A DNA stretch of 64,000 bases from contig NZ_JADZ01000004.1 of the NCBI RefSeq assembly GCF_000518645.1, positions 548,209 through 612,208 on the forward strand, given 5' to 3'. Shown here piece after piece: positions 8,168 to 16,827 of this stretch (position 1 is the stretch's first letter; the number at the start of each line of letters is the position of its first letter). The position numbers were made by a program, and so were the translations under genes. A model generated the notes under the pieces. It had not been told where the DNA came from. It worked only from the letters and a program-made list of their open reading frames with translations, and did not search any database. This DNA is from Curvibacter gracilis ATCC BAA-807 (GTDB lineage: Bacteria; Pseudomonadota; Gammaproteobacteria; Burkholderiales; Burkholderiaceae_C).

Positions 8168-9063
8168 TGTCCCCGATCGTTGGCGCGGGTGTGGACGCCG
8201 CCCGGCGCCGCCATTGCCTTCAAGGTGGGCTGCTTGCGGTGGCTTGGCTCACGTCGGCCGCACGTGCCGCCCCGGCCCGCCAACGCATCGTCAGTGTGGG
8301 CGGCGCGCTGACCGAAATCGTGTACGCCCTGCAGGCCCAGGCCGATCTGGTGGGGGTGGACACCACCTCGCTGTTCCCGGAGGCGGCGCAAAAACTGCCC
8401 AGCGTGGGCTATGCCCGCACGCTGTCGGCCGAGGGGGTGCTGGCGCTGGCGCCCACCCGGGTCATTGCCACCGAAGATGCGGGCCCCCCGGGCGTGATCC
8501 GCCAGCTGGCGAGCGCCGGCGTCGAGGTGTCGGTGCTGCCGGCCAGGCACCGCTTCGAGGGCCTGTGCGAGCGCGTTCAGCGCGTGGGCGAGCTGACCGG
8601 CCGGGTGGCCGAAGCCCGGGAGTTGCAGCAAAGCCTGGTGCAGCAGTGGACCCGCGTGCAGGCACAGGTGGCTGGGCGGGCCGGCAAGCCGCCCCGGGTC
8701 TTGTTTGTGCTGGCCCATGCGCCCAACCAGATCATGGTGGCCGGGGCCGACACCAGCGCCCAGGCCATGCTCGACTACGTGGGCGCGCGCAACGTCATCA
8801 GCGGCTTCAGTGGCTACAAGCCCTTGACGCCCGAGGCGGTCATCGCGGCGCAACCCGAGCTGGTGCTGTTGACCGATCAGGGCCTGAGCGCCGCGGGCGG
8901 GGTGGACGGCATTCTCCGGCTGCCGGGCCTGGCCCACACCCCGGCGGGGCAGCAGCGCCGCGTGCTGGCCCTGGAGGCCATGTTTCTGCTGGGTTTCGGG
9001 CCCCGGCTGCCAGCGGCGGTGGCGGCCCTGGATGCGGCCCTGGCCCGGGCCATGAAGGCATGA
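8155..9063 (+). CDS. hmuT: Heme ABC transporter periplasmic binding protein HmuT
   Basis: Periplasmic heme-binding component of the HmuTUV importer. The 302-residue protein has a short N-terminal export segment (LQGGLLAVAWLTSAARAAPA), then RIVSVGGALTEIVYAL and YARTLSAEGVLALAPT, which are hallmarks of the heme-type binding proteins. The start overlaps the end of hmuS in a different frame. The stop overlaps the hmuU start (ATGA). Confidence 0.92.
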   Translation: MSGVMSPIVGAGVDAARRRHCLQGGLLAVAWLTSAARAAPARQRIVSVGGALTEIVYALQAQADLVGVDTTSLFPEAAQKLPSVGYARTLSAEGVLALAPTRVIATEDAGPPGVIRQLASAGVEVSVLPARHRFEGLCERVQRVGELTGRVAEARELQQSLVQQWTRVQAQVAGRAGKPPRVLFVLAHAPNQIMVAGADTSAQAMLDYVGARNVISGFSGYKPLTPEAVIAAQPELVLLTDQGLSAAGGVDGILRLPGLAHTPAGQQRRVLALEAMFLLGFGPRLPAAVAALDAALARAMKA

Positions 9064-10148
9064 GCGCGCCCGCTGTGTGGGGCGCCCAGGCTGGGGCGCG
9101 CTGGCGGGCCTCGCCCGCACTGTTGTTGGCCGCAGCGCTGTTGCTGGCCGGGGTGCTGGCCGTTCAGGCTGGCGCGGTGCCCGTGGCCGGGCGTGACTGG
9201 TGGGCCCTGCTGGGGCCCTCGGCTTCTGCCCCAGATGCGTCCCTGGATGCGCCGGCCGGCCTGAGTGGGGGCGCCTATGTGCTGTGGCACATCCGCCTGC
9301 CCAGGGCGGTGTTTGCCATGCTGGTCGGCGCCAGCATGGGGCTGGCCGGGGCCTTGACGCAAGGCCTGTTCCGCAACCCGCTGGCCGACCCCGGTTTGCT
9401 GGGCGTGAGTGCGGGCGCGGCCTGTGCCGCGGCGCTCACCATCGTGCTGGTGTCGGGGCCTGTGCTGGCCCTGCCGCAGGCCGGGCGGGTGTGGGCCCTG
9501 CCGGTGGCGGCCTTTGCCGGGGCGCTGGGCGTGTGCTTCACGCTCGACCGTGTGGCGCGCTGGATCACGCCCGGCTCCATCTCGGGTCTGCTGCTCACCG
9601 GGGTGGCGCTGAACGCGCTGGCCGCCGCCGTCATCGGCCTGTGCACCTACCTGGCCACCGACGAGCAGTTGCGCAGCCTGTCGTTCTGGACTTTGGGCTC
9701 ACTGGCCGGCGCCCAGTGGGGCCTGGTGCTGCTGATGGGGGCCTTGCTGCTGGCGGCTGTCTGGCCCTTGCGGCAGATCGTGCGCTCCCTCAATGCCTTG
9801 GCTCTGGGCGAGGCCGCTGCGGCCCATGTGGGGGTGGATGTGCAGCGCCTGCGTGGCCGGGTCATTGTGCTGGTGGCGGTGTTGGCAGGTTTTTCGGTGG
9901 CCTGGTGCGGCATGATCGGCTTCATCGGTCTGATTGCCCCGCACCTGGTGCGCGTGTGGGTGGGGGGTGATCAGCGCCGGGTCTTGCCGCTGTCCTTGCT
10001 GATGGGCGGCCTGCTGCTGCTGGTGGCCGACACCCTGGCCCGTACCGTGGCCATCCCGGCGGAGATCCCGGTGGGCATCTTCACGGCCTTGCTGGGCAGC
10101 CCGTTCTTTCTGTTCTTGCTGCGCGGGGCGCGGGGGCGGATCGCATGA
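9060..10148 (+). CDS. hmuU: Heme ABC transporter permease HmuU (FecCD family)
   Basis: Inner-membrane permease of 362 residues with about ten hydrophobic segments. Family motifs include IRLPRAVFAMLVGASMGLAG, GLFRNPLADPGLLGVSAGA, and GMIGFIGLIAPHLVR, which is the coupling helix facing the ATPase. The ATG at 9060 overlaps the hmuT stop by four bases. The end overlaps hmuV by four. It works with HmuT and HmuV to move heme into the cytoplasm. Confidence 0.94.
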   Translation: MSAPAVWGAQAGARWRASPALLLAAALLLAGVLAVQAGAVPVAGRDWWALLGPSASAPDASLDAPAGLSGGAYVLWHIRLPRAVFAMLVGASMGLAGALTQGLFRNPLADPGLLGVSAGAACAAALTIVLVSGPVLALPQAGRVWALPVAAFAGALGVCFTLDRVARWITPGSISGLLLTGVALNALAAAVIGLCTYLATDEQLRSLSFWTLGSLAGAQWGLVLLMGALLLAAVWPLRQIVRSLNALALGEAAAAHVGVDVQRLRGRVIVLVAVLAGFSVAWCGMIGFIGLIAPHLVRVWVGGDQRRVLPLSLLMGGLLLLVADTLARTVAIPAEIPVGIFTALLGSPFFLFLLRGARGRIA

Positions 10149-10963
10149 ACCCTCTTTTGACCCTGCAGGCCGCCACCCTCGAGGTGGGCGGCCAGTGCTT
10201 CGGCCCGTTTTCGCTGCAGCTGGCCGCAGGCGAGCGCGTCGCCGTGCTGGGGCCCAGCGGAGCGGGCAAATCGACCCTGCTCAAGCTCATGTCGGGCGAG
10301 CGCCGGCCCGCCCAGGGGCAGGTGCTGTTCCAGCAGCGGGCCACGGCCGATTGGCCACTGGCGGCGCTCAGCCAGCACCGTGCGGTGCTGCCCCAGGGCG
10401 GCGACGTGGCCTTCGGGCTGCCCACCGAACTGGTGATCGGCCTGGGCCGGGTGGCCCGGGTGCACGACCCGCATTGGGCCAGCATCGTGCGGGACGCCGC
10501 CGGGCTGGCCCATGCCGGCCACCTGCTGGGGCGGCGCTTCGATACCTTGTCGGGGGGCGAGCAGGCGCGGGTGCAACTGGCCCGCATCTTTGCCCAGTTG
10601 TGGGACACCCGGCAGGGCCTGGTGCTGGTGGATGAACCCCTGGCAGCGCTGGACCCAGGGCTGCAGTGCGAGCTGCTGGACAGCCTGGACCACTACGCCA
10701 GCACCCGACAGCATGCCCTGGTGGCCATTCTTCACGACATCAACCAGGCCCTGGCGGGCTTTGATCGGCTGCTGCTGATCCGCCAGGGCCGGCTGGTGGC
10801 CGATCTGCCCGCCACGGCGCAGTCGCTGCCGGCGCTGGAGTCGCTGTACGGCGTCAGCCTGAGCTGCTTCACCGATCGCCACGGGGCGCTGGTGGTGGCC
10901 CCCTTGCGCCCGCCCCGGGGCAAGGTGCCAGCACTCTCCCAGCCTGGAGAGGCGCTGGCATGA
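10145..10963 (+). CDS. hmuV: Heme ABC transporter ATPase HmuV
   Basis: 272-residue ABC ATPase. Walker A is GPSGAGKST, the signature LSGGEQARVQLARI lies before Walker B (LVLVDEPLAALD), and the switch His is in ILHDINQAL. These are all intact, so ATP hydrolysis is expected. It energises HmuU. Four-base overlaps at both ends keep it tightly coupled to hmuU and to the following tonB. Confidence 0.94.
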   Translation: MNPLLTLQAATLEVGGQCFGPFSLQLAAGERVAVLGPSGAGKSTLLKLMSGERRPAQGQVLFQQRATADWPLAALSQHRAVLPQGGDVAFGLPTELVIGLGRVARVHDPHWASIVRDAAGLAHAGHLLGRRFDTLSGGEQARVQLARIFAQLWDTRQGLVLVDEPLAALDPGLQCELLDSLDHYASTRQHALVAILHDINQALAGFDRLLLIRQGRLVADLPATAQSLPALESLYGVSLSCFTDRHGALVVAPLRPPRGKVPALSQPGEALA

Positions 10964-11688
10964 AGCCCAGCCGATCGAGTCGCGGCTGGCGGGTGGCCTG
11001 CCTGAGCCTGCTGCTGCATGGGCTGGCGCTGCTGGGCCTGCTGCAGCTTGGGGGGCGGGCCGCGCCGGCCGATCGCCCACGCGGCGCGCCCCTGCTGGCG
11101 CTGGTCTGGGTGGCACACCCGCCGGCGCCGGCCCCGGTCAGTCACGCTGCCTCGGACCCCGTGCCCCACCCCCTCAGGCCGCCGACACGCCCCGTCCGCG
11201 CTTCCAGCGCTGCTCAGTGGGCGCCGCAGCGCGTGGCGAACCGTGAGCCGTCCTCGCAGGCATCACCGCAGGTCGAGGCCGTGCCTGAGGCGCCGGCTTC
11301 CAGCCCCCTGGCCCTGGCGGGGCAGGGCGCGCCGGCCGCCCCGGCGCCAAGCACCCGTGTCGCCTCCAGCGCCACAGTGGCCGCTCCTGCAACCCCTGCC
11401 GCTGAACCCCAGGTCGGCGCCCGCCCCGACTACGCCTACAACCCCCCGCCCGACTACCCGCTGGCGCTGCGCGAGCAGGGGATTGGCGGCGTGGTCTGGT
11501 TGCGGGTCTGGGTGGACGGCGACGGCCGCCCTGGTGAAATCCGCCTGGCCCGGGGCAGCGGCTACCGCCTGCTTGACGATGCGGCCGTGCGGGCCGTCAG
11601 GCACTGGCGCTTTTTACCGGCCCGAAGCGGCGATCAGACGATTGCCAGCTGGGTCGAGTTTCCGATCCGCTTTGCGCTCAGTGGCTGA
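10960..11688 (+). CDS. tonB: TonB-family energy transducer
   Basis: 242-residue protein with one N-terminal membrane anchor (GWRVACLSLLLHGLALLGLLQL), a long Pro/Ala-rich periplasmic spacer and a C-terminal TonB domain. The last contains YPLALREQGIGGVVWLRVWV and AVRAVRHWRFLPAR. It transmits proton-motive energy from ExbB/ExbD to the outer-membrane receptor. It is the last gene of the heme operon. No exbB or exbD is present in the window, so it must share those encoded elsewhere. Confidence 0.9.
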   Translation: MKPSRSSRGWRVACLSLLLHGLALLGLLQLGGRAAPADRPRGAPLLALVWVAHPPAPAPVSHAASDPVPHPLRPPTRPVRASSAAQWAPQRVANREPSSQASPQVEAVPEAPASSPLALAGQGAPAAPAPSTRVASSATVAAPATPAAEPQVGARPDYAYNPPPDYPLALREQGIGGVVWLRVWVDGDGRPGEIRLARGSGYRLLDDAAVRAVRHWRFLPARSGDQTIASWVEFPIRFALSG

Positions 11689-11811
11689 TTGCACTCGGGC
11701 CATGTTTCTGGGGCATTGCGAGACCGATACCTGATCGCGTGCAAGCGTTTACGCCCTGGTAACACGAGGCCACTAAGCTGGGAACCCAGTACCTTTTCAG
11801 GGAGTTTGAAG

Positions 11812-12447
11812 ATGTTGTCGATTCGAAGAAGCAGCCCGCTGCTGCTGGCACTGGGCACGGCCCTGTGGATGAACCTTGCGCCGGCTCAGGCCCAAAACGC
11901 CCCTGGCGCCGATGCGGTGCCCACGTTTGGCCCGGCGCCAGCCCTGCAGCCCCAGCGCCGCGATGCCCTGCAGCACGCCCAGTTCCGCTTGAACGAGTTG
12001 CAGCGCAAGCTGAGCCTGTCGGCCGATCAAAAAAGCGCCTGGGACACCTGGTCATCAGCCGAGCTGCAGGCCCTGAAGCAGGGCATCGAGCAGCACCAGG
12101 CCTGGCAGGCCGCCCACACATCGCAAGGACCGCAAGGCCAGCCACCGGCCGAACTGAGCGCGCCGCAGCGCATGGCCCAGGCCATTGCCCACCTGCGTGA
12201 TCACAAGTACCTGCTGGATCAGCACCTGCAGCAACTGGAGGCCCGGCAGGTGCGCACCCAGGCTTTTTACGACACGCTGGACGCCAAGCAGAAGACCATT
12301 TTTGACCTGCTGGTGCACCCTGGCCCCCCCGGCCCGGGCCCGCACGGCATGGGCGGCCCTGGTGGCCCGGGGGCGCATGAACCCGGCGCAGGCTTTCGTG
12401 TGGGCCCGGGCCCTGGCGCCCCGATGAGGTCGGCCCGCAAGCCCTGA
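11812..12447 (+). CDS. Spy/CpxP-like periplasmic protein
   Basis: About 211 residues with a signal peptide (MLSIRRSSPLLLALGTALWM, cleavage near PAQAQ), then an alpha-helical body with LSADQKSAWDTWSSAELQ and LDAKQKTIFDLL. These resemble the LTxxQ helices of Spy/CpxP envelope chaperones. The tail is Gly/Pro-rich (GMGGPGGPG and similar), low complexity. The start at 11812 is supported by GGGAG at 11800-11804 and the signal peptide; a longer frame from 11689 lacks both. An envelope-stress or metal-stress role is inferred from family only. It lies 123 bases after tonB and probably has its own promoter. Confidence 0.75.
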   Translation: MLSIRRSSPLLLALGTALWMNLAPAQAQNAPGADAVPTFGPAPALQPQRRDALQHAQFRLNELQRKLSLSADQKSAWDTWSSAELQALKQGIEQHQAWQAAHTSQGPQGQPPAELSAPQRMAQAIAHLRDHKYLLDQHLQQLEARQVRTQAFYDTLDAKQKTIFDLLVHPGPPGPGPHGMGGPGGPGAHEPGAGFRVGPGPGAPMRSARKP

Positions 12448-12476
12448 GTGTCCGACAGGGCCCGGCGTGGCAGGCC

Positions 12477-13937
12477 TCAGCGGGGTACCACGAAAGTGGT
12501 CTTCTCGGTGATGGCGCTTTCGCCCGCGCCCTGATCCCCCGGAGCGCGCTCCCGGGTGATGCGCAATTGCAGCGGCAACACCTGCCCCCGGTGGCTCTCG
12601 GCTTCGCCGCCCGCCAGCGTGAGGCTCAGCGCCAGCGTGCCGATGCCGGTGGCGGGCACGCTCAGCCCCGGCTCGCTGGCCAGGGCGAGCCCGGGCGGGC
12701 CCAGCACCTCCACCTTGAAGCGGTGGGCCTGCTCGGTGCTGTTGATCACCTGCAGCCGGTACACGTTCTCGATGTCGCCACGCCCCACCTGGCGGGCCAG
12801 GGTGCCACGGTCCTTGATCACGTTCACGGCAAAGTCGTGGCGCTGCACCAGGCTCAGCGCAAAGCCCAGGCAGGTCAGCGACAGCAGGCCCGCGTAGATC
12901 AGCACCCGCGGGCGCAACACGCGGCGCAGCAGGGCGGCGTGTGGCAGTTGCTGTTCCATGGCGTGGCCCGAGCTGTAGCGGATCAGCCCGGGCGGGTAGC
13001 CCATCTTGCCCATCACGTCGTCACACACATCGATGCAGGCCGCGCAGGCAATGCATTCGTTTTGCAGGCCCTGGCGAATGTCGATGCCCGTGGGGCAGAC
13101 CTGCACGCACAAGGTGCAGTCGATGCAACTGCCCAGGCCCAGGCTGGCCGGGTCGGCCTTGCGGGGCCGTGAGCCGCGTGGCTCGCCGCGCCGGGTGTCA
13201 TAGGCAATCACCAGGGAGTCCATGTCGATCAGGGCGCTCTGGAAGCGGGCATAGGGGCACATGTACTTGCAGATCTGCTCGCGCATGTAGCCCGCATTGC
13301 CATAGGTGGCCAGGCCATAGAACAGCACCCAGAACCACTCCCAGGGCGAGAACGCGCCCAGCGCCAGTTCCCGGCTCAACTCCCGGATCGGGGTGAAGTA
13401 ACCCACAAAGCTGAAGCCCGTGAACAGCGCCACCCCCAGCCACAAGGTCTGCTTGAGCGCCTTGCGGCCCAGCTTGCGGGCCGACCAGGGCGCCGCGTCC
13501 AGGCGCATGCGGGCCTGGCGGTCGCCTTCCACCCGCCGCTCTATCCACAGAAAGATCTCGGTGTACACCGTCTGCGGGCAGGCGTAGCCACACCACAGGC
13601 GCCCGGCCACCGCCGTGAAAAAGAACAGCGACAGGGCCGCAATCACCAGCAGCGCAGCCAGGTAGATGAAGTCTTGCGGCTGCATCACCAGGCCCAGGAT
13701 GTAGAAGCGCCGCTCGCCCAGGTCAAACAGCACGGCCTGGCGGCCGTTCCAGTTCAGCCAGGGCAGGCCATAGAAGAACAACTGGGTCAGCCACACCATC
13801 ACCCAGCGCCAGCGCGCAAAGCGCCCGCTGACAGAACGCGGGTACACCTTGGCCTGGCTGGCGTACAGCGAGACCATCTCCGGGCCATCGTCTTGGGCCG
13901 GTTCGGGCTGGATCGGGATCACACGGGGGCTGTTCAT
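12477..13937 (-). CDS. ccoG: Cytochrome c oxidase accessory protein CcoG (FixG/RdxA)
   Basis: 486-residue membrane ferredoxin required for copper delivery during assembly of cbb3-type oxidase. Features in order: N-terminal helices, CGYACPQTVYTEIFLWIERR, CKYMCPYARFQS, then two 4Fe-4S motifs (CIDCTLCVQVCP and CIACAACIDVCD), a late helix, and an Ig-like C-terminal domain ending in KTTFVVPR. The start at 13937 (MNSPRV) has AGGT upstream; in-frame starts at 13961 and 13976 are alternatives. The usual partners ccoNOPQ and ccoS are not in the window, so this ccoG is detached from its oxidase genes. Confidence 0.93.
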   Translation of the reverse strand: MNSPRVIPIQPEPAQDDGPEMVSLYASQAKVYPRSVSGRFARWRWVMVWLTQLFFYGLPWLNWNGRQAVLFDLGERRFYILGLVMQPQDFIYLAALLVIAALSLFFFTAVAGRLWCGYACPQTVYTEIFLWIERRVEGDRQARMRLDAAPWSARKLGRKALKQTLWLGVALFTGFSFVGYFTPIRELSRELALGAFSPWEWFWVLFYGLATYGNAGYMREQICKYMCPYARFQSALIDMDSLVIAYDTRRGEPRGSRPRKADPASLGLGSCIDCTLCVQVCPTGIDIRQGLQNECIACAACIDVCDDVMGKMGYPPGLIRYSSGHAMEQQLPHAALLRRVLRPRVLIYAGLLSLTCLGFALSLVQRHDFAVNVIKDRGTLARQVGRGDIENVYRLQVINSTEQAHRFKVEVLGPPGLALASEPGLSVPATGIGTLALSLTLAGGEAESHRGQVLPLQLRITRERAPGDQGAGESAITEKTTFVVPR

Positions 13938-13956
13938 GCGGGCACCTGCTGGGTTG

Positions 13957-13982
13957 TGCATTTCAAGTGCATACAAAATGCA
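13957..13982. promoter_or_regulatory. Inverted repeat upstream of ccoG
   Basis: TGCATTT and AAATGCA form exact 7-base arms around a 12-base spacer, between the ccoG start and the marR terminator. Its position, just upstream of the chosen ccoG start, is suitable for an operator. The binding protein is unknown; it does not match the FNR consensus. If ccoG starts further upstream, part of it becomes coding. Confidence 0.4.
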
Positions 13983-13989
13983 ACTTAAA

Positions 13990-14021
13990 GATCAAAAAAA
14001 GGGCCGGCTTCAGCCGGCCTG
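13990..14021 (-). terminator. Rho-independent terminator of marR
   Basis: On the minus strand GGCCGGC-TGAA-GCCGGCC is followed by a run of seven T. The stop codon of the MarR gene lies in the loop side of the stem. This separates marR transcription from ccoG, which must have its own promoter. Confidence 0.85.
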
Positions 14022-14450
14022 GTGGTCGTTGAAGGCGGAGATGTTGGCCACCTGGAACACCCCGGACAGCGATTGCAACTCGGCCCGATGGCGCCCGGCC
14101 AGGCGCTCCAGGCATTGCTCGCCGGCCTCGCTCAGGTGCACCTCGACCTGGCGGCGGTCGGTTTCGCTGGGCTGGCGCAGCACCAGGCCCGCCGACTCGC
14201 AGCGCGACACCAGGGCCACCACGGCGTGGTGCACGGTCTGCAGGCGCTCGGCCAGTTCACCCACCGTGGCCCAGCTGCGGCCAGGGGTGCCCTTCACGTG
14301 CAGCATCAGCAGGTATTGCTGGGGCGTGAGGCCTTCGGATTGCGCGGCGTCTTCGCTGAAGCGCAGAAAACGCCTGAGCTGGTAGCGGAATTCAGACAGC
14401 GATTCATAGTCGCGCTTTTGAAGCGGGGTGGGGCGGGGGGCTTGGGGCAT
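14010..14450 (-). CDS. MarR-family transcriptional regulator
   Basis: 146-residue DNA-binding dimer of the MarR family. The winged helix is visible as WATVGELAERLQTVHHAVVALVSRCESAGLVLRQP followed by the wing SETDRRQVEVHLSEAG. The N-terminal helix region is YQLRRFLRFSEDAAQSEGLTPQQYLLML. Ligand unknown. It is divergent from the HPP-CBS gene across a 91-base gap with an imperfect dyad, so that gene is the likely target, along with itself. Confidence 0.9.
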   Translation of the reverse strand: MPQAPRPTPLQKRDYESLSEFRYQLRRFLRFSEDAAQSEGLTPQQYLLMLHVKGTPGRSWATVGELAERLQTVHHAVVALVSRCESAGLVLRQPSETDRRQVEVHLSEAGEQCLERLAGRHRAELQSLSGVFQVANISAFNDHQAG

Positions 14451-14480
14451 GGAGATCGAAGGACCGTCGGGCTGCTTGAA

Positions 14481-14505
14481 ATTATATATCGTGACGTGAT
14501 GTAAT
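14481..14505. promoter_or_regulatory. Imperfect dyad between marR and the HPP-CBS gene
   Basis: ATTATATATC and GTGATGTAAT flank GTGAC; the arms match at 7 of 10 positions. The AT-rich patch stands out in the GC-rich gap and probably also holds promoter elements. A MarR-type operator is inferred from shape and location. Confidence 0.45.
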
Positions 14506-14541
14506 TCGCGCCCTGACTCTCACCGCAGCCTCGCTCACTCC

Positions 14542-15738
14542 ATGTCCACCCACCTCATCAGCTGGCTGCAGCGCCAATGGCCCACGCCATCCCCGGTCGA
14601 CCCGATCGAACGCCTGCGCGCCAGTGCCGGCGCCTTGATCGGGATCCTGCTCACCGGCCTGGTCAGTGCCTGGGCCTTGGGGCCGGGTGCGGGGGCCTTG
14701 TGGCTGGCTGCGCCCATGGGGGCCTCGGCCGTGCTCTTGTTTGCGGTGCCCTCCAGCCCGTTGGCCCAGCCCTGGTCCATGGTGGGTGGCAACCTGGTGG
14801 GGGCGCTGGTCGGGGTGACCTGCGCACGCTTCATCGAGGCGCCTGTGCTGGCCGCGGCGCTGGCCATTGCCTTGGCCATTGCGGCCATGTTTGCGCTGCG
14901 CTGCATCCACCCACCCTCGGGGGCGGTGGCGCTCACGGCCGTGCTGGGCGGCGCGCCGGTGCACCAGGCGGGCTATGGTTTTGTGCTCACCCCCGTGGGG
15001 CTGAACACCGCCTTGCTGCTGCTGATTGCCGTGCTCTACAACAAGGCGGTGGGCCGCCGCTACCCGCACACGGCCCTGCCCGATGCCCGCAGCGTGCACC
15101 ACACCGACGACCTGCGCCCTTCGGCCCGCCTGGGCTTCCGGCCCGAAGACCTGGCCCGCGTGATGCAGGACTACAACCAGGTGCTCGACATCAGCCGTGA
15201 CGACCTGGCCGATCTGTTCCTGCAGACCGAGATGAAGGCCTTCCGCCGCCGCTTCGGCTCGGTGACCTGCGGGCAGATCATGTCGCGCGATGTGGTGTCG
15301 GTGGTGTTTGCCACCGAGCTGGGCCAGGCCTGGCGCCTGATGGAGCGCCATGCCGTGTCGGCCCTGCCCGTGCTGGATCGGGTGCGGCGGGTGCAGGGCA
15401 TCGTCACCCGGGCCGATTTTCTGGCCCATGCCCAACCCCGGCGCTACCCGGGCCTGAGCCGGCGCCTGCAGCGCCTGCTGCAGGCCTCACCGTTCAGCCA
15501 CAGCAGCAAGGCCGAGGTGGTGGGCCAGATCATGAGCCCCCAGGTGCGCACCGTGCTGGACACGCAGCCCATGGTCGAGCTGGTGCCCCTGATGTCGGAC
15601 CAGGGCCTGCACCAGGTGCCCGTGGTGAACGCCGAGCGCCGCCTGGTGGGCATGGTCACGCAAAGCGATCTGGTGGCGGCGCTGTACGAGGTCAGCCTGG
15701 CGCACCTGGATGATGGCGCGCACAAGCCCTCGACCTGA
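14542..15738 (+). CDS. HPP-family membrane protein fused to two CBS domains
   Basis: 398 residues. The N-terminal half is an HPP domain with four hydrophobic helices and the naming motif CIHPPSGAVAL. The C-terminal half has two CBS modules (CGQIMSRDVVSVVFATELGQAWRLM... and VGQIMSPQVRTVLDTQPMVELV...). CBS pairs bind adenine nucleotides and usually sense energy state. HPP proteins are thought to be membrane transporters, with a plant member linked to nitrite transport; a nitrite role here would fit the nar region but is inference. It is divergent from marR. Confidence 0.85.
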   Translation: MSTHLISWLQRQWPTPSPVDPIERLRASAGALIGILLTGLVSAWALGPGAGALWLAAPMGASAVLLFAVPSSPLAQPWSMVGGNLVGALVGVTCARFIEAPVLAAALAIALAIAAMFALRCIHPPSGAVALTAVLGGAPVHQAGYGFVLTPVGLNTALLLLIAVLYNKAVGRRYPHTALPDARSVHHTDDLRPSARLGFRPEDLARVMQDYNQVLDISRDDLADLFLQTEMKAFRRRFGSVTCGQIMSRDVVSVVFATELGQAWRLMERHAVSALPVLDRVRRVQGIVTRADFLAHAQPRRYPGLSRRLQRLLQASPFSHSSKAEVVGQIMSPQVRTVLDTQPMVELVPLMSDQGLHQVPVVNAERRLVGMVTQSDLVAALYEVSLAHLDDGAHKPST

Positions 15739-15762
15739 TGTCAACGAGCGATGGCCGGGCGC

Positions 15763-16668
15763 TCAGGCCGGCGCCGTCTGAAACGCCCGCGAGAAATCGC
15801 AGCACGACTGGGCCAGCATGATCAGCGCCGAGGTCAGCGTGCTGCGCACCTCGCCCTTGTACAGGGCCACATACGGCACGGGGGGCAGGGCGGGCTCCAC
15901 ATCGATGACAGCCAGCATGCCCAGCGACACCAGCGGGGCCATGCACTGGCGTGGCAGGTAGCTGGCGCCAAAGCCCGACAGGGTCAGGCTGGTGAGGGCG
16001 ATCAGGTTGCTGACCACGATCGCATCGGTGGTCTCGATGCCCTGCTCGCGCAGCCAGGCGTCGTACAGGCGGCCGGTGCCCGAGCTGTCGCCCTGCACCA
16101 GCAAGGGCACCCGGGCCAGCTCGTGCAGGCGCGTGGTGCCCGCGGGCACCAGGCCGGGCTTGGCCATCCAGGCGCTGTCGACCTGGCCCACCACCTTGGA
16201 TCGCAGCCGGGTGTCGGCAAATGCGTCGGGCACCAGGATCAGGTCAAGCTCATCGGCCAGCAGCTTGTCGCGCAGTGGCAGGCTGCCGTCGACATCGGGC
16301 TCCAGCTTCACCTTGGGGTAGTGTTCTTGTACCAGGGCCACCAGGCGGGGCAGCCAGGTCATGGCGGTGAGCTCGGTCACGCCGATGCGCAGGCGCCGCT
16401 CGATCACCTCGGGCTTGGCAAACTGCTCCACCGCCAGGTCCCGCTCTCGCAGCAGCTTGCGCGCCAGCAAGAACATCTCTTCGCCCTTCTCGGTCAGGCG
16501 GGCCGTGCGCTGGCTGCGGTCGAACAGCGGGGTGTCGAACACCTGCTCCAGCTCATGCACCCGCTTGGACACCGCCGACTGCGAGGTGTGCAGCTTCTGC
16601 GCGGCCTGGGCAAAGCCGCCGAGCTGGACGATCCAGTACAGGGCTTCGAGTTGCTTGAAGGTCATCAT
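15763..16668 (-). CDS. LysR-family regulator
   Basis: 301 residues. An N-terminal winged HTH (FKQLEALYWIVQLGGFAQAAQKLHTSQSAVSKRVHELE) is followed by a periplasmic-binding-protein-like effector domain. The start at 16668 has two consecutive ATG codons; the first is used here. It is divergent from a binding-protein gene and a PLP enzyme gene, which are the likely targets. The effector is unknown, perhaps an amino acid given the neighbours. Confidence 0.9.
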   Translation of the reverse strand: MMTFKQLEALYWIVQLGGFAQAAQKLHTSQSAVSKRVHELEQVFDTPLFDRSQRTARLTEKGEEMFLLARKLLRERDLAVEQFAKPEVIERRLRIGVTELTAMTWLPRLVALVQEHYPKVKLEPDVDGSLPLRDKLLADELDLILVPDAFADTRLRSKVVGQVDSAWMAKPGLVPAGTTRLHELARVPLLVQGDSSGTGRLYDAWLREQGIETTDAIVVSNLIALTSLTLSGFGASYLPRQCMAPLVSLGMLAVIDVEPALPPVPYVALYKGEVRSTLTSALIMLAQSCCDFSRAFQTAPA

Positions 16669-16684
16669 GGTGCGTCTTCCAATC

Positions 16685-16704
16685 GCTTTATGGAATGTTA
16701 AAGC
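16685..16704. promoter_or_regulatory. Candidate LysR operator
   Basis: GCTTTA and TAAAGC form an inverted repeat with an 8-base spacer, and a T-N11-A core is present, as in LysR binding sites. The sequence AATCGCTTT occurs at 16681-16689 and again at 16714-16722, 33 bp apart. This fits the usual two-site arrangement. It lies just upstream of the LysR start in the divergent gap (16669-16827). Confidence 0.5.
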
Positions 16705-16827
16705 ACAACAAAAAATCGCTTTTTTTGAATTGAGGGGCGCTCCAGAATTCAGCCATCCCCCATCAGCACCGTTGCCGGGGGCCGAACCGATCACCCCGCC
16801 AGTCCCCTCGAATGGAGTCTCAGCACC

